Source: Anaerolineae bacterium (lineage in GTDB: Bacteria > Chloroflexota > Anaerolineae > Aggregatilineales > Aggregatilineaceae). Taken from it: a DNA stretch of 64,000 bases. Positions within the stretch are counted from its first letter, which is position 1, and each line of letters starts with the position of its first letter. The DNA lies in the NCBI GenBank assembly GCA_018432315.1, contig JAHDLB010000002.1, positions 1 to 64,000 of the forward strand, in the 5' to 3' direction. The translations under genes and the position numbers were made by a program. The notes under the pieces are model-generated. The model saw only the letters and a list, made by a program, of their open reading frames with translations. It made no database searches and was not told the origin of the DNA. Below are positions 1-10,082 of this stretch, in pieces.

Positions 1-41
1 AGCGAAAAAACGCCCCGCTCCGCCCCCCGTCCCACACACGC

Positions 42-69
42 AAAAGCCCCAGCCGAATTCGACTGGGGC
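42..69 (-). terminator. Intrinsic terminator of initiator tRNA
   Basis: Arms GCCCCAG (46-52) and CTGGGGC (63-69) form a stem. Read on the minus strand the hairpin is followed by four T residues (42-45). It lies just past the 3' end of the minus-strand tRNA, so it probably ends that transcript. Confidence 0.7.
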
Positions 70-80
70 CTTCGTTCAGG

Positions 81-152
81 TAGCGGGGGCAGGATTCGAA
101 CCTGCGACCTCCGGGTTATGAGCCCGACGAGCTGCCACTGCTCTACCCCGCA
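81..152 (-). tRNA. tRNA-Met (CAT), initiator type
   Basis: A cloverleaf can be drawn on the minus strand. The anticodon is CAT, and the anticodon stem carries the three consecutive G:C pairs (TCGGG / CCCGG) typical of initiator tRNA. The T loop is TTCGAAT. Positions 1 and 72 are T and T, so they are unpaired. A mismatch at 1:72 is the hallmark of bacterial initiators, although C:A is the usual pair. A73 is followed by CCT, so the terminal CCA is not fully encoded. Confidence 0.95.
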
Positions 153-184
153 ACGTGGCCGGCGTTGTTCGCCAGCGGAGTGCT

Positions 185-213
185 ATCATACCAAACGCAG
201 TCCTAACCGTCAA
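185..213 (-). promoter_or_regulatory. Promoter of initiator tRNA
   Basis: On the minus strand there is a -35 TTGACG (208-213), a 17-nt spacer and a -10 TATGAT (185-190), about 33 nt upstream of the tRNA. Both boxes are close to the sigma-70 consensus. Confidence 0.75.
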
Positions 214-310
214 GGGTACGATCTGGCCGGGGCGACTCACAGGCGGGCGATCCGCCGTGATTCCGGTGCATTCACGCGCGTTTTGCTGCTGATCCGGCGG
301 CACGCCGGGC

Positions 311-347
311 AAAAAAACCGGGGCCCGCCATCATCGGCAGACCCCGG
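311..347 (-). terminator. Terminator of nrdJ
   Basis: CCGGGG (318-323) pairs with CCCCGG (342-347). On the minus strand the hairpin is followed by seven T (311-317). It starts 9 nt past the nrdJ stop codon. Confidence 0.9.
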
Positions 348-355
348 CTCCACCG

Positions 356-2845
356 TTAGCACTCGCTGAACCCGCAGCTATAGCACTTGCGGCAGCCTTC
401 CTCGTTGACCAGCGTCGCCGCGCCGCACTCCGGGCACAGGTCGCCCAGTTTGGCCGGCTTGATCGGCAGCGCGAGTTGGGCCTCCGGCACTGGCGGTGGC
501 TGGAGCGCCTCGTCGTCCGCGCTCTCGTCCAGATATTCCTGCAGCACCTGGGCCACGCCATCCGGCAGGCTGCTGACCCGCTGGGGACCAAAGCCAATCG
601 ATCGCATCCCGCCGATCCCGCTCAACTGGCGCACGATTTCCTTGACCCGGTTGCGCGGGCTGACCGGCGAGCTGAGCCGCAGGATGTACGAGATCAGGCG
701 GCCCAGGGCCTCGGACACCGCAGCCGTTTCCGACCCGGCTTTGGACGTGTGCATGAAGACCTCGAACGGCTGCCCTTTGCCCTCGCCGTTCTCGTTGACG
801 GTGACGTACGTCGTGCCGAGCGGCGTCCGGGCGCGGTAGGTCTTGCCGGGCAGGTGCCGCGGGCGCGGTTTTTTCTCCTCGTTAAACAGCCGCTGCTGCT
901 CGACCGGATCGCCTGCTTTTTTCTTGCGCGTCTCCGCCGTCTCGAGCACCACCTTCTCGCGGCTGCCCGTCACGTAGACCGTCAGCCCCTTACAGCCGAG
1001 CTTCCAGCCCAGCATGTAGGCTTTGGCGACGTCGTCCTCGGTGGCGTCTTCGGGGAAGTTGCACGTCTTGCTGATCGCGTTGTCGGTGAAGGCTTGCAGC
1101 GCGGCCTGCATCCGGACGTGTTCTTCGGCGCTCACGTCGCCGCTGACGACGAACACGTGGCGGAGCGGCTCCGGCACGGCTTCGATATGCTGGCAGGTGC
1201 CCGTCTGGTTGACCTGCGCGACGACATTTTCGATTGCCTCGTCATCCAGCCCGGCCCGGCGCAGCGCGCGCTCGAACAGCGGGCTGGTGTATTGCAGGGA
1301 AAGCTGCTGGCCGTTGTCGTTGACGTAGCGGATGTAGGCCAGCGCGAAGACCGGCTCGCAGCCGTACCCCTCGCACCCGGCCACCGTCGAGATCGTCCCG
1401 GTGGGCGCGATCGTCGTCTGGGCGCCGTTGCGAATGCCGTGCTGCCGGATGCCCTCGACAATCTCGGTCCAGTCCAGCGCCGGGCGCCCCCAATCGCTCG
1501 TGTGGGGGACCAGCGGCTGTGGCGGCTGCCAGGTGAGGTGCTCCGGGTCGTAGATGCTGCCCGTGATGCCGGGGAAGGGGCCGCGCTCCTCGGCCAGCTC
1601 GATGCTGGTGCGCATCGAATGGAAGCGCACGAACTCCATCACCTGGCTGGCGAATTCCTGCCCTTGCTCGGAGCCATAGCGCACGCCCAGCGCGTACATC
1701 ATGTCCGCCAGCCCCATGATGCCCAGGCCGATCCGCCGGACGCGATGCGCCGCTTCCTTGAGTTCGGGCACGGCGGGCACGTAGGCGTTGGCCGAGACGA
1801 CGTCCTCCAGGAAGCGGGTCGAGGTGACAACCGACGCGCGCAGCTTGTCCCAGTCCACGCGCCCATCGGCGGTCATGTGCCGGGCGAGGTTGATCGACCC
1901 CAGGCAGCAGTTCTCGTTGGGCCCGAGGAACTGCTCGCCGCAGGGATTGGTGCTCTCCAGCTCGTACAGGTGCGGGACCGGGTTTTCGCGGTTGGCCGTG
2001 TCGAGGAACAGCACGCCCGGCTCGCCGTTGTGGTGCGCCTGCTTGACGATCATGTCGAACACGTCGCGGGCGCGGACTGTGTCCCACACGCTGCCGTCCT
2101 GGGGACTCACCAGCTCGAAGTCGGTATCGTCTTCCACGGCGCGCATGAAAGCGTCGGTGATGCCGACCGAGATGTTGAAGTTGGTGATCGCGTTCTCGCT
2201 GGTCTTGCAGGTGATGAATTCCCTGATGTCGGGGTGATCGATGCGTAATACACTCATATTCGCCCCACGCCTTGACCCCCCTTGCGCGATCTCGCCGAAC
2301 GCCTCGTCGTACACGCGCAGAAAACCCACCGGCCCGGTCGCCAGCCCGCTCGACGACTTGACCAGCGCGCCCTTCGGACGCAGGCGGCTGAACGAGAAGC
2401 CGTTGCCGCCGCCGGTCTGCTGGATCAGCGCGGCGTTGCGCAGCGTCTCGAAAATGCCGGAGCCGGTGCGGCCCATGTCGTCGTCGATGGCGAGCACGAA
2501 ACACGCGGCGAGCTGTCCCAGCGGGGTCCCGGCGCCGGTGAACGTCGGGCTGTTGGGGAAAAACAGTAAGTTGGTCAGCAGATCGTAAAAGCGGCGCGCG
2601 TTGCCCTCGACATCTCCCCCAAATTCCTCTTCCGCCTTCGCTACGTGGTACGCCACGCGCCAAAACATCTCTTGCTCTGTCTCGACCGGCTGGCCGTCGT
2701 CACCGCGCCGCAGGTAGCGCTTGCGCAGGACGGTACGGGCGTTGTCGGTCAGCGGAATCGCGCGGTCGAGGTCGGGCGGCAGCGGAACCTTCTGAAAGCC
2801 GTTAGCCCGTGGATCAACCTTGTTGGTCTGCTCTTTCGCTCCCAC
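356..2845 (-). CDS. nrdJ: Adenosylcobalamin-dependent (class II) ribonucleoside reductase
   Basis: 829 aa. It reduces ribonucleotides to deoxyribonucleotides using a B12-generated thiyl radical and works with or without oxygen. An N-terminal region of about 90 aa precedes the alpha/beta barrel. The conserved NPCGE loop has its cysteine at residue 302. A glycine- and serine-rich substrate region and the [15 protein letters not shown] segment lie near residues 140-160. The C-terminus ends in a cysteine-rich zinc-ribbon-like tail ([13 protein letters not shown], final Cys) that should hold the swinging redox thiols. The start is GTG with an AGGAGGA Shine-Dalgarno 8 nt upstream (2854-2860). It sits 109 nt downstream of nrdR on the same strand, so co-transcription and NrdR control are likely. 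Confidence 0.96.
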   Translation of the reverse strand: MGAKEQTNKVDPRANGFQKVPLPPDLDRAIPLTDNARTVLRKRYLRRGDDGQPVETEQEMFWRVAYHVAKAEEEFGGDVEGNARRFYDLLTNLLFFPNSPTFTGAGTPLGQLAACFVLAIDDDMGRTGSGIFETLRNAALIQQTGGGNGFSFSRLRPKGALVKSSSGLATGPVGFLRVYDEAFGEIAQGGSRRGANMSVLRIDHPDIREFITCKTSENAITNFNISVGITDAFMRAVEDDTDFELVSPQDGSVWDTVRARDVFDMIVKQAHHNGEPGVLFLDTANRENPVPHLYELESTNPCGEQFLGPNENCCLGSINLARHMTADGRVDWDKLRASVVTSTRFLEDVVSANAYVPAVPELKEAAHRVRRIGLGIMGLADMMYALGVRYGSEQGQEFASQVMEFVRFHSMRTSIELAEERGPFPGITGSIYDPEHLTWQPPQPLVPHTSDWGRPALDWTEIVEGIRQHGIRNGAQTTIAPTGTISTVAGCEGYGCEPVFALAYIRYVNDNGQQLSLQYTSPLFERALRRAGLDDEAIENVVAQVNQTGTCQHIEAVPEPLRHVFVVSGDVSAEEHVRMQAALQAFTDNAISKTCNFPEDATEDDVAKAYMLGWKLGCKGLTVYVTGSREKVVLETAETRKKKAGDPVEQQRLFNEEKKPRPRHLPGKTYRARTPLGTTYVTVNENGEGKGQPFEVFMHTSKAGSETAAVSEALGRLISYILRLSSPVSPRNRVKEIVRQLSGIGGMRSIGFGPQRVSSLPDGVAQVLQEYLDESADDEALQPPPVPEAQLALPIKPAKLGDLCPECGAATLVNEEGCRKCYSCGFSEC

Positions 2846-2954
2846 CTTGCAGTTCCTCCTTGTGTCTCGTCTGGCGCGTGCGAAACCGAAATCGTAAGTC
2901 CTGGTTCCGAGTAAGCCAGGCTCCCCAATCCATATGCAGTTGGTGTTTGAGATA

Positions 2955-3527
2955 TCAGGACGACGAGTCGGGTGGCGGTTCGCTGTCGCTTCCGGCTGCC
3001 GTTGGCGCGGACCTCTTCCCCGTATCCGCAGCGCCGGACGCCGCCCCGGACCCTTTCGCGTTAGTATGGCTTTGCTGATCGCCCAATAGGCTGTCCAGCA
3101 TGTCGCGCACGCTGGTCAGATTGTCCAATCCGAGATACACGATGGCGTAACGAATATAGGCGATCGGGTCCAGCCGTTTCAGGCCCTCGATGACCATATC
3201 GCCCACCACCCGGCTCGATACCTCGTCTTGCCCGATGTGCTGCAGGTGCGTCTCGATCTCTTCCACCAGGCTGTTGATGTCTGCCGCCGGGATGGGCCGC
3301 TTGGCGCACGAGATCTGAATGCCCCGGATCAGTTTTTCGCGGTCGAACGCTTCGCGGTCGCCGTTGCTCTTGATCAACATGGGGGTCGCCCGCAGCACGC
3401 GCTCGTAGGTGCTGAACCGCCGGCTGCACGCTTTGCACTCGCGCCGGCGACGGATTCCGTCATCCGAATCGTGGGTTGTATCGACCACGCGGAGTTGGTT
3501 TTCCGCACCGCAATATGGGCACTGCAT
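2955..3527 (-). CDS. nrdR: Transcriptional repressor NrdR
   Basis: 190 aa from the chosen ATG. It starts [17 protein letters not shown], the canonical NrdR zinc ribbon (CPYC ... CKAC), followed by an ATP-cone domain ([17 protein letters not shown], residues about 45-145). NrdR senses dATP/ATP and represses ribonucleotide reductase genes. The open frame extends 25 codons further upstream, but the zinc ribbon begins at this ATG, which has an AGAGAG ribosome site. The last 40 residues are a low-complexity Ser/Gly/Ala/Pro tail that most NrdR proteins lack. nrdJ follows directly. Confidence 0.95.
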   Translation of the reverse strand: MQCPYCGAENQLRVVDTTHDSDDGIRRRRECKACSRRFSTYERVLRATPMLIKSNGDREAFDREKLIRGIQISCAKRPIPAADINSLVEEIETHLQHIGQDEVSSRVVGDMVIEGLKRLDPIAYIRYAIVYLGLDNLTSVRDMLDSLLGDQQSHTNAKGSGAASGAADTGKRSAPTAAGSDSEPPPDSSS

Positions 3528-3558
3528 AACGCTCTCTTTTCTGGACAGACAAAAAACG

Positions 3559-3650
3559 GAATATATGGCTCGAAAAGCGTGCTCACCGCCTGTTAGAAAC
3601 ATATACCCCCAGATGTAGGGGGTACGCCCCAGTCAAAGCCCTATATATGG
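3559..3650 (-). promoter_or_regulatory. Two candidate NrdR boxes upstream of nrdR
   Basis: CTATATATGG (3641-3650) matches the NrdR core CWATATATWG at 9 of 10 positions, and GAATATATGG (3559-3568) at 8 of 10. They lie 32 and 114 nt upstream of the nrdR ATG. The spacing between them (82 bp) is longer than the usual three helical turns, so this pair is a suggestion only. If real, it would mean autoregulation of nrdR-nrdJ. Confidence 0.4.
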
Positions 3651-3755
3651 CGGTGAGGTGGTTACCACTGTATCATGAACAGACATTCTAGCCCATAGTA
3701 CCAGGGTACTAATTTGGATAATTTAAGGTTAGAGACCGTTCGCGGCCATAACGCA

Positions 3756-3809
3756 AATTGCCTCCCCTCCAGGCAGGCAGGCCAAAGCTACCTGGCCGGG
3801 GAAGCAATT
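3756..3809 (-). terminator. Long imperfect hairpin between ftsZ and nrdR
   Basis: Two 18-19-nt arms (3756-3774 and 3791-3809) pair with one wobble and a small internal loop. The outer AATTGC/GCAATT and inner CCAGG/CCTGG segments pair perfectly. There is no clear T tract on either strand. It sits 84 nt past the ftsZ stop codon, so it may end the division operon or stabilise its 3' end. The rest of the 365-nt gap (3528-3892) holds only the nrdR upstream region. Confidence 0.45.
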
Positions 3810-3892
3810 CGTTCGAGGGTATCGACGGACAGCCCTTACCGCGCGCCCGGATTCCGGCGCGGGGCAGGGTCACATCCGGCTGGAGCGCCCGC

Positions 3893-5092
3893 TTAGCGGC
3901 GGCGCAAGAAGGCCGGAATGTCCAGGTTGTCGGTGTCGTACACCTGCGACGTGAACCCCTCGCCCACGTTCTTCGAAGCGGGCTGCTGCTTCGCGGGGGC
4001 GGGCTCTTCGTCATCCACCGGCTCGACCGTCGCGGGCGGCGGTTCGGGTGCGCGGCGTTGTTCCGGGCGGGCGGCTGGTGCGTGCGACGTGCTGCTGGCA
4101 CGCTCGCGCGCGCTGACCGGGCGGCGCGTCGCCACGCGCGACTGCTCGAACCCGGTGGCGATCACCGTGATGCGGACCTCGTCGCCCATGTTCTCGTCGA
4201 TCACCGCGCCGAAGATCAGGTTGACGTCCGGGTGCGACGTTTCCTTGATGATGGCGGCGGCCTCGTTGACCTCGAACAGGCTCATGTCCGGCCCGCCGGT
4301 CACGTTGAACAGAATGCCGCGCGCGCCGTCGATGGTCACGTCGAGCAGGCTGCTGCTGATCGCTTCCTCGGCAGCATTGCGGGCGCGGTCCTCGCCCGAA
4401 GCACGGCCCACGGCCATCAGCGCCGCCCCGCCCTCGGACATGATCGTGCGGACGTCAGCGAAGTCCAGGTTGATCAGGCCGGGCACCGTGATCAGTTCGG
4501 AAATGCCCTGAATACCCTGGCGCAGCACGTCGTCGGCCATGCCAAACGCATCCTGCAGGCTGGAGCGCTTGTCGACGATTTGCAGCAGCCGGTCGTTGGG
4601 AATCACGATCAGCGTGTCTACCTGGCTCTTGAGCGCCTCGATGCCAGCCTCGGCGGACTGAATGCGGCGCGCGCCTTCGAACGTGAAGGGCCGCGTCACC
4701 ACGCCGATCGTCAGCGCCCCCAGCTCTTTGGCGACCTGGGCCACCACCGGCGCGCCGCCAGTGCCGGTCCCGCCGCCCATGCCGCCGGTAATGAAGACCA
4801 TGTCCGCGCCGCGCAGCACTTCGTACAGCTCGTCGGCGCTCTCTTCGGCGGCTTTGCGTCCGATCTCCGGGTTGCCGCCGGCGCCCAGGCCACGCGTCAG
4901 CTTATCCCCAATCCGGACACGAGTCTTGGCTTTGCTCAACAGCAAAGCCTGCGCGTCGGTGTTGATCGAGATGAATTCGACCCCACCCAACCCTTCTTCA
5001 ATCATGCGGTTGACGGCGTTCCCGCCGCCGCCGCCGATCCCGATCACCTTGATGCTGGCGAAATTATCACCCAGGGGCATAGCGTCCGTCAT
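3893..5092 (-). CDS. ftsZ: Cell division protein FtsZ
   Basis: 399 aa. This tubulin-like GTPase forms the cytokinetic ring. The N-terminal GTP-binding domain carries [12 protein letters not shown] and the tubulin signature [16 protein letters not shown]. The C-terminal domain continues to about residue 315, then a Pro/Ala-rich linker leads to a terminal peptide ending DIPAFLRRR, which in this family binds FtsA. The start is ATG with AGGAGGG 7 nt upstream. It is the last gene of the ftsQ-ftsA-ftsZ run and is separated from ftsA by 155 nt that contain a possible promoter. Confidence 0.98.
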   Translation of the reverse strand: MTDAMPLGDNFASIKVIGIGGGGGNAVNRMIEEGLGGVEFISINTDAQALLLSKAKTRVRIGDKLTRGLGAGGNPEIGRKAAEESADELYEVLRGADMVFITGGMGGGTGTGGAPVVAQVAKELGALTIGVVTRPFTFEGARRIQSAEAGIEALKSQVDTLIVIPNDRLLQIVDKRSSLQDAFGMADDVLRQGIQGISELITVPGLINLDFADVRTIMSEGGAALMAVGRASGEDRARNAAEEAISSSLLDVTIDGARGILFNVTGGPDMSLFEVNEAAAIIKETSHPDVNLIFGAVIDENMGDEVRITVIATGFEQSRVATRRPVSARERASSTSHAPAARPEQRRAPEPPPATVEPVDDEEPAPAKQQPASKNVGEGFTSQVYDTDNLDIPAFLRRR

Positions 5093-5183
5093 GAAAACAC
5101 CCTCCTAATGGTCTGCAATGATTTCCCCGGTGGCCCGTGCGTGGCCTGCAAACCTCCGGGTAACGTCGATCGTGCTACTGCCT

Positions 5184-5212
5184 ATTGTACGGCATTTTTA
5201 AAATAGCGAAAA
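5184..5212 (-). promoter_or_regulatory. Possible ftsZ promoter
   Basis: In the unusually AT-rich gap between ftsA and ftsZ, the minus strand has a -10 TACAAT (5184-5189), a 17-nt spacer and a weak -35 TTTTCG (5207-5212). A separate ftsZ promoter would raise FtsZ above FtsA and FtsQ, as in many bacteria. Confidence 0.45.
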
Positions 5213-5247
5213 TGATTCTATGATCTATTATGCTAAATCCCTGTCGC

Positions 5248-6504
5248 TCAAACCTCATTCTCTTCACGCGGCAGGAGCCGGTCAATCGCCCGCCGGAAAA
5301 TGCGCCCGATGTTCGGGCCGTGCCGCTCCGATCCATTCTGCCTCATCGAGAGCCGTCGATCATCTTCAAGATCCATGATCAGACCCAGTTTTAGCAATCC
5401 TACGCTGGTACTGTATGACGGATTTTTCAGCGCCTCGGCCATGCCGGTCAGGTTCTCCGGCTGGGCCACGCGCACCGGCATGCGCAGCACGTCGCTGGCG
5501 ACCGTTTTGATCCCCGGCAGCAGGCTGCTGCCCCCGGTCAGGACGATGCCCGCCTTCAACAGGCCGTCGTACCCGCTGCGCTTGGCCTCTTTCAACACCA
5601 GCTCGAAGATCTCGGCCACGCGCGCGTTGATGATGTGCGCCAGGTCGGCGCGCTGCACCTTGCTGGGCAGTTCCTCGCCGAACGGCTGGATCGGGAACGC
5701 CTCCAGCGGGCTGACCGCCTTCGGGTCGGCATGGCCGTATTCGAGCTTGACGGCTTCGGCCAACTCGAAGGGCAGGTGCAGGCCGTGCGCCGTGTCGTTG
5801 GTGATGTGCTGCCCGCCGACCGCGATCACCGCCGTGTGCCACACCGCGCCATCGATGAACATCGCCAGGTCGGTCGTGCCGCCGCCGATGTCCACCACCA
5901 TCACGCCGGACTCGCGCTCCTCGTCGGTCAAAATCACGTCGCCGGACGCCAGCGGGTTGAGGATGAACCGGTCGACGGCTACCCCGGCGGCCTCGACGCA
6001 GCGCTCCAGGTTGTGGATGCTGGCCGTCGCGGCGGTGATGATGTGCGCCTCGACTTCCAGGCGAAAGCCCAACATGCCCAGCGGGCTGCGCAGCCCGGTC
6101 TGGCCGTCGAGGCTGTAATTGCGCGGGATGACGTGCAGCACTTCGCGCCCGTGGGGCAGGCTGACGGCCCGCGCCGCGTCCATCGCGCGCTCCAGATCGG
6201 CCACCTGGACCCCGCGCTGGCCCGACACGCCCGCCGCGCCGCTGCTGTTGATCGACTCGATGTGCCCGCCCGCGATCGACACGAAGGCGCGCCCGATCTC
6301 ATAGCCGCTGCTGCGCTCGGCTTTGTGGACCGACGACGAGATCGCGGCGGTCAGCGCGTTCACGTCGGTCACCATCCCCTTGCGCATCCCGTGGGACGGC
6401 TCGATGCCCAGACCGAGCACGTAGATATCCGTGTCGCGGACCTCGCCCACCAGCGTGCACACCTTGGTGGTGCCGACATCAATTCCTACAACCAGATCGC
6501 CCAT
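5248..6504 (-). CDS. ftsA: Cell division protein FtsA
   Basis: 418 aa, actin/HSP70-fold ATPase that tethers FtsZ to the membrane. The phosphate-1 motif VVGIDVGTTKV is at the N-terminus, the SHS2-type insertion (1C domain) follows at about residues 85-165, the phosphate-2 motif VVDIGGGTTDLAMF is near residue 205, and the adenosine motif GIVLTGGSSLLPG is near residue 330. The C-terminus ends RRAIDRLLPREENEV, a basic amphipathic stretch fitting the membrane-targeting helix. It begins 15 nt after ftsQ ends. Confidence 0.96.
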   Translation of the reverse strand: MGDLVVGIDVGTTKVCTLVGEVRDTDIYVLGLGIEPSHGMRKGMVTDVNALTAAISSSVHKAERSSGYEIGRAFVSIAGGHIESINSSGAAGVSGQRGVQVADLERAMDAARAVSLPHGREVLHVIPRNYSLDGQTGLRSPLGMLGFRLEVEAHIITAATASIHNLERCVEAAGVAVDRFILNPLASGDVILTDEERESGVMVVDIGGGTTDLAMFIDGAVWHTAVIAVGGQHITNDTAHGLHLPFELAEAVKLEYGHADPKAVSPLEAFPIQPFGEELPSKVQRADLAHIINARVAEIFELVLKEAKRSGYDGLLKAGIVLTGGSSLLPGIKTVASDVLRMPVRVAQPENLTGMAEALKNPSYSTSVGLLKLGLIMDLEDDRRLSMRQNGSERHGPNIGRIFRRAIDRLLPREENEV

Positions 6505-6519
6505 TACATGCTTGCCCGG

Positions 6520-7461
6520 CTATTTACGCCACAGAACGGTATAGTAGGGCCGGTCTGGATCGGACATGACAATCTCGCCAGGCTGCACCTGCGCGACGAT
6601 GGCCTCCACAATGGCGTTGTAGTTCAACAACTTGACGTCCATCTCGGCGCCATCGCCAAACCAGACTGTCCACCCCCGACCGTCACGATACCCCAACCCT
6701 TTCAACGAATCATATAACAGAACATCGATATTCGAATAGCGGCGCTTCAGATACAGCGCGCCATCGATGATCGACTGCGGGATGCGCGCGCCCACGTCGA
6801 GCGGCTCGGTTGCGTTGGGCACGACAATGCGCAGCAGGTCGGGGCGGTCTTCACGCTGTTTCATCACGATCCCGTTGACGTCCACCCACACCCGCACGCT
6901 CTGCTCCCAGATCAGGGCCGGCTCGCGCTCGACCACCAGGATCTGGACCATGTCGGGCGGCCACCCGACGTACACCGTCGCATCCGCGATATTCGGCACC
7001 TGCTCCAGCCGCCGCTCGACCTCAACCGGGTCGATCCAGAAGATGTGGCGCTGCGCGACGTCGCTGAAACGGAAAACCTCCTCGCGCGACAGGTATTTCT
7101 CGCCGCCAATCGCCACCGACTGGACGAAAAACGCGTCCGACGTCAGGAACAGGTAGAGCACGATGCTCAGCCCGATCACGATCACCAGCGACACCGCGCG
7201 CCAGCTCAGAATGGCGAGCGGGTGTATCCGCCGCCGCCGGGTCGCGCCCACGCGCTGGGCCTGTGCGACCTGCTTGCGGGCGCGCCGCTCGGCCCGGCGC
7301 TGGGCGACGCTGCGCGTGCTGGCCGCCTCCAGGCGCGAGCGCGGCGCCATGCGCTGCGGTAAAGGGCGCAAACGCTCAGCCGATCCCGATTCACCCACCG
7401 GGCGCACGTGTCCCGGATCGCGACGCGCACGCCGCTGCCTGGTTTCAACTGATGAGGGCAT
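6520..7461 (-). CDS. ftsQ: Cell division protein FtsQ (POTRA domain)
   Basis: 313 aa. A long basic cytoplasmic tail of about 80 residues precedes one transmembrane helix (LVIVIGLSIVLYLFL, around 95-110). Next comes a POTRA domain (FFVQSVAIGGEKYLSREEV) and the FtsQ beta domain (VYVGWPPDMVQILVVEREP). FtsQ is a scaffold of the divisome outside the membrane. The start is uncertain: this ATG has no clear ribosome site, and Met38 is an alternative. The position directly upstream of ftsA supports the call. Confidence 0.9.
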   Translation of the reverse strand: MPSSVETRQRRARRDPGHVRPVGESGSAERLRPLPQRMAPRSRLEAASTRSVAQRRAERRARKQVAQAQRVGATRRRRIHPLAILSWRAVSLVIVIGLSIVLYLFLTSDAFFVQSVAIGGEKYLSREEVFRFSDVAQRHIFWIDPVEVERRLEQVPNIADATVYVGWPPDMVQILVVEREPALIWEQSVRVWVDVNGIVMKQREDRPDLLRIVVPNATEPLDVGARIPQSIIDGALYLKRRYSNIDVLLYDSLKGLGYRDGRGWTVWFGDGAEMDVKLLNYNAIVEAIVAQVQPGEIVMSDPDRPYYTVLWRK

Positions 7462-7569
7462 CGTTGGTTACGTGATTGTTGATGGACGGCTGTGACAATG
7501 CTCCGGTGCTCCCCCGCTGTGCTGACATTATTGTAGTCGCACTCGCCGAGATTTCCCACACATAATCCC

Positions 7570-7599
7570 ACTATAATCCAACACGCGCCCGTTGTCCAA
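7570..7599 (-). promoter_or_regulatory. Promoter upstream of ftsQAZ
   Basis: On the minus strand there is a -35 TTGGAC (7594-7599), an 18-nt spacer and a -10 TATAGT (7570-7575), about 110 nt upstream of ftsQ. It lies in the 223-nt gap after murB, so ftsQAZ can be transcribed independently of the mur genes. Confidence 0.6.
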
Positions 7600-7684
7600 T
7601 GCGCCACACTATCCGGTTATTAAGTCAGGCGCAGCCCCTGCTTGTAGCTGCGACACAGTTTCAGACTGCGGGGGAAGCGCGCGC

Positions 7685-8602
7685 TCAGTCCCACGTCCCG
7701 ACGAACTCGATCTCCGGCTCCAGCGTCACGTCGAGCTTCTCGCGCACGACCTGCTGCGCCGTCTCGATCAGCGCGCGGTAGTCGCGGGCGGTGCCTTCGC
7801 CCTTGTTGACGATGAAGTTGGCGTGCACCGACGAGATCTCCACGCCGCCGATGGCCGTGCCCTTCAGCCCGGCGGCTTCGATCAAACGCCCGGCATAGTC
7901 GCCCGGCGGGTTCTTGAAGATGCTGCCCAGCGTCGCGCCCGGCGGCTGGGTGCGCTTGCGGTGCGCGACGAAGGCGCTGGCGCGGGCGTTGAGCGCCTCG
8001 GGATCGTGGCCCGGCTCCAGCGCCAGCGTGACGCTCAGTACCACCTGGCAGCCGGGCTGCCCCTTCAGCACCGAGTTCCGGTATTCGTAGCGCATCTGCC
8101 CGGCGGACCACAGCTCGATGTGGGGCCGGTCGTGCACGGTGAAAACTTCGACCCAGCGCACCGAGTCCGACATATCGCCGCCGTGAGCGCCCGCGTTGTT
8201 GACCACCGCCCCGCCGACGGTGCCCGGCACGTTGACCGCCCATTCCAGCCCGGCCAGTCCCTGGTTCATGCAGCGCCGGGCCAGCGTGGACAGGCTCGCG
8301 CCGCTTTCGGCCACGACGCGTCCCTCGTTCTCGAACCGGACGCCTTTCGCCTGGTTGATGATGACCAGGCCCCGGTAGCCCGCGTCGGAGATCAGCACGT
8401 TGGTCCCGCCGCCGAGAATGATCCACGGGATATCGGCCTGGCAGGCCAGCGTCACGACCTCGGTGAGATCGGTGGTGCTGTTGGCGGCCAGCAGCGCGTC
8501 CGCCGGGCCGCCCAGCCGGGCGACGGTGTAGCGGGCCAGCGGTTCGTCGCGTTTGAGCGCCACCCCAAAGCGGTCCGCCAGGGTTGCATAGCGATCGGTC
8601 AT
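7685..8602 (-). CDS. murB: UDP-N-acetylmuramate dehydrogenase MurB
   Basis: 305 aa. It reduces UDP-GlcNAc-enolpyruvate to UDP-MurNAc with NADPH and FAD. The PCMH-type FAD domain ([33 protein letters not shown]) is followed by the MurB C-terminal domain ([24 protein letters not shown]). That arrangement fits the shorter type II MurB. The reading frame stays open far upstream, but the protein clearly begins [12 protein letters not shown]. This ATG overlaps the murC stop codon in an ATGA junction, and GGAGGAGG lies just upstream. Confidence 0.95.
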   Translation of the reverse strand: MTDRYATLADRFGVALKRDEPLARYTVARLGGPADALLAANSTTDLTEVVTLACQADIPWIILGGGTNVLISDAGYRGLVIINQAKGVRFENEGRVVAESGASLSTLARRCMNQGLAGLEWAVNVPGTVGGAVVNNAGAHGGDMSDSVRWVEVFTVHDRPHIELWSAGQMRYEYRNSVLKGQPGCQVVLSVTLALEPGHDPEALNARASAFVAHRKRTQPPGATLGSIFKNPPGDYAGRLIEAAGLKGTAIGGVEISSVHANFIVNKGEGTARDYRALIETAQQVVREKLDVTLEPEIEFVGTWD

Positions 8603-10011
8603 CGTGCCTCCTCCTGGTTGCGCGCGCGCAGCACATCGAGCACGCGCACGCCGATCTGTGGCGCATCCCCTGCCGACAACAGTAACACACAATCGCCGGG
8701 CCGGACATCCTCCACAAGTACCGCTGCGGTAGTTTCCAGCCCGCCGGTGTAACGCGCGTCCGGGTGCCCGGCGGCGTGCAGACGCCCGGCCATGGCGGGC
8801 GCGTCCAGCCCCGGCGCGACGGTTTCGCGCACGGAATACACGTCCGTGATCAGCACGTGATCCGCCGCACCGAACGCCCCGGCGAATTCCGCAGCCAGGG
8901 CGCGCAGCCGCCCGTAGGTGTGCGGCTGCCACACGGCCCACAGGTCGCGCACGCCGGGCCGGTCACGGAACGCGGCCAGCGTGACGGCGATGGCGGTGGG
9001 ATGGTGGGCGTAGTCGCTGACCACGGTCACGCCGCCGGCCTGCCCCATCACCTCGCCGCGCCGCCCCGCGCCCATGAACGAGTCCAGCGCGGCGGCAGCG
9101 CGCTCGAACGGCACGCCCAGGTGATCCGCCACCGCCAGGGCGGCCAGCGCGTTCTGGACGTTGTGCGCGCCGGGCAGCGCCACGCGCGCCCGGCCCAGCA
9201 CTCCCTCCCCGCGCCGGGCGGTGAACCGCATCCCGCCGCCGGCGTCGGGTTCGAGATCGGTGGCCGTCCAGTCCGGCGCGGGACCGGCCCCCAGGCCATA
9301 GGTGATCACCGGCCTGCCGGCAGCGCGGCGGCGCTCGCCCAGCGCGCGGGCCCGCCGGTCGTCCGCGCAGACGACCAGCGGGCCGTCATCCGGCAAGCGG
9401 TCGGCGAACTGCTCGAACGCCGCGATCACGTCGGCCTCGGTCGGGAAACAGTCGGGGTGGTCGTGCTCGATCGTCGTCACGACGGCCACGCGCGGGCGCA
9501 GGCCCAAAAACATCCGGTCGTACTCGTCCGCCTCGATCACGAAGTGCGGGCCGCGCCCCACGCCCGCGTTCGTGCCCGTGTTGCGCATCACGCCGCCGAC
9601 GATGTAGGTGGGGTCCAGCCCGGTCTCGATCAGCGTGTGGGCCAGCAGGGCGGTGGTGGTGGTCTTGCCATGCGTCCCGGCAACCGCGATCCCGATCTGC
9701 CCGGCCATCAGCTCGCCCAGCAGGTCGCGCCGCCGCAGGACCGGGATTCCCGCGGCGCGGGCCGCGACGACTTCCGGGTTATCGTCCGGCACCGCCGACG
9801 AGATGATCACCTGCGCCGCGCCCCGGACGTGGGCCGCGGCGTGCCCGTGATAGATCGTCGCGCCCTCGGCGGCCAGCGCCTGGGTGAACTCGTTGGCGCG
9901 CAGGTCCGACCCGCTGACCGCGTGCCCGCGCTGGAGCAGGATGCGGGCAATCGACGACATGCCGAACCCGCCGATTCCGACGATGTGAATGGGGTGCCTG
10001 GATGGGTGCAT
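8599..10011 (-). CDS. murC: UDP-N-acetylmuramate--L-alanine ligase MurC
   Basis: 470 aa. It adds L-Ala to UDP-MurNAc with ATP. The Rossmann segment IHIVGIGGFGMSSIARIL is at the N-terminus, and the Mur-ligase P-loop VAGTHGKTTTTALL and EADEYDRMFL follow. Two in-frame ATGs are possible: 10011 (used here, 6 residues before the glycine motif) and 10041. Neither has a strong Shine-Dalgarno. The open frame further upstream lies antisense to the frame of the cvpA-like gene and is not coding. The 3' end overlaps murB by 4 nt. Confidence 0.95.
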   Translation of the reverse strand: MHPSRHPIHIVGIGGFGMSSIARILLQRGHAVSGSDLRANEFTQALAAEGATIYHGHAAAHVRGAAQVIISSAVPDDNPEVVAARAAGIPVLRRRDLLGELMAGQIGIAVAGTHGKTTTTALLAHTLIETGLDPTYIVGGVMRNTGTNAGVGRGPHFVIEADEYDRMFLGLRPRVAVVTTIEHDHPDCFPTEADVIAAFEQFADRLPDDGPLVVCADDRRARALGERRRAAGRPVITYGLGAGPAPDWTATDLEPDAGGGMRFTARRGEGVLGRARVALPGAHNVQNALAALAVADHLGVPFERAAAALDSFMGAGRRGEVMGQAGGVTVVSDYAHHPTAIAVTLAAFRDRPGVRDLWAVWQPHTYGRLRALAAEFAGAFGAADHVLITDVYSVRETVAPGLDAPAMAGRLHAAGHPDARYTGGLETTAAVLVEDVRPGDCVLLLSAGDAPQIGVRVLDVLRARNQEEAR

Positions 10012-10082
10012 GGCGATCTGTTTCGCGTTGACGCGCTCCATAAGCGTGATCAGGGTGTACCGTGCAGTTGGGGAATCAGGAA

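Noticed and set aside
476-2248. 590-codon plus-strand frame opposite nrdJ
   Set aside because: Antisense shadow; nrdJ is unambiguous on the minus strand.
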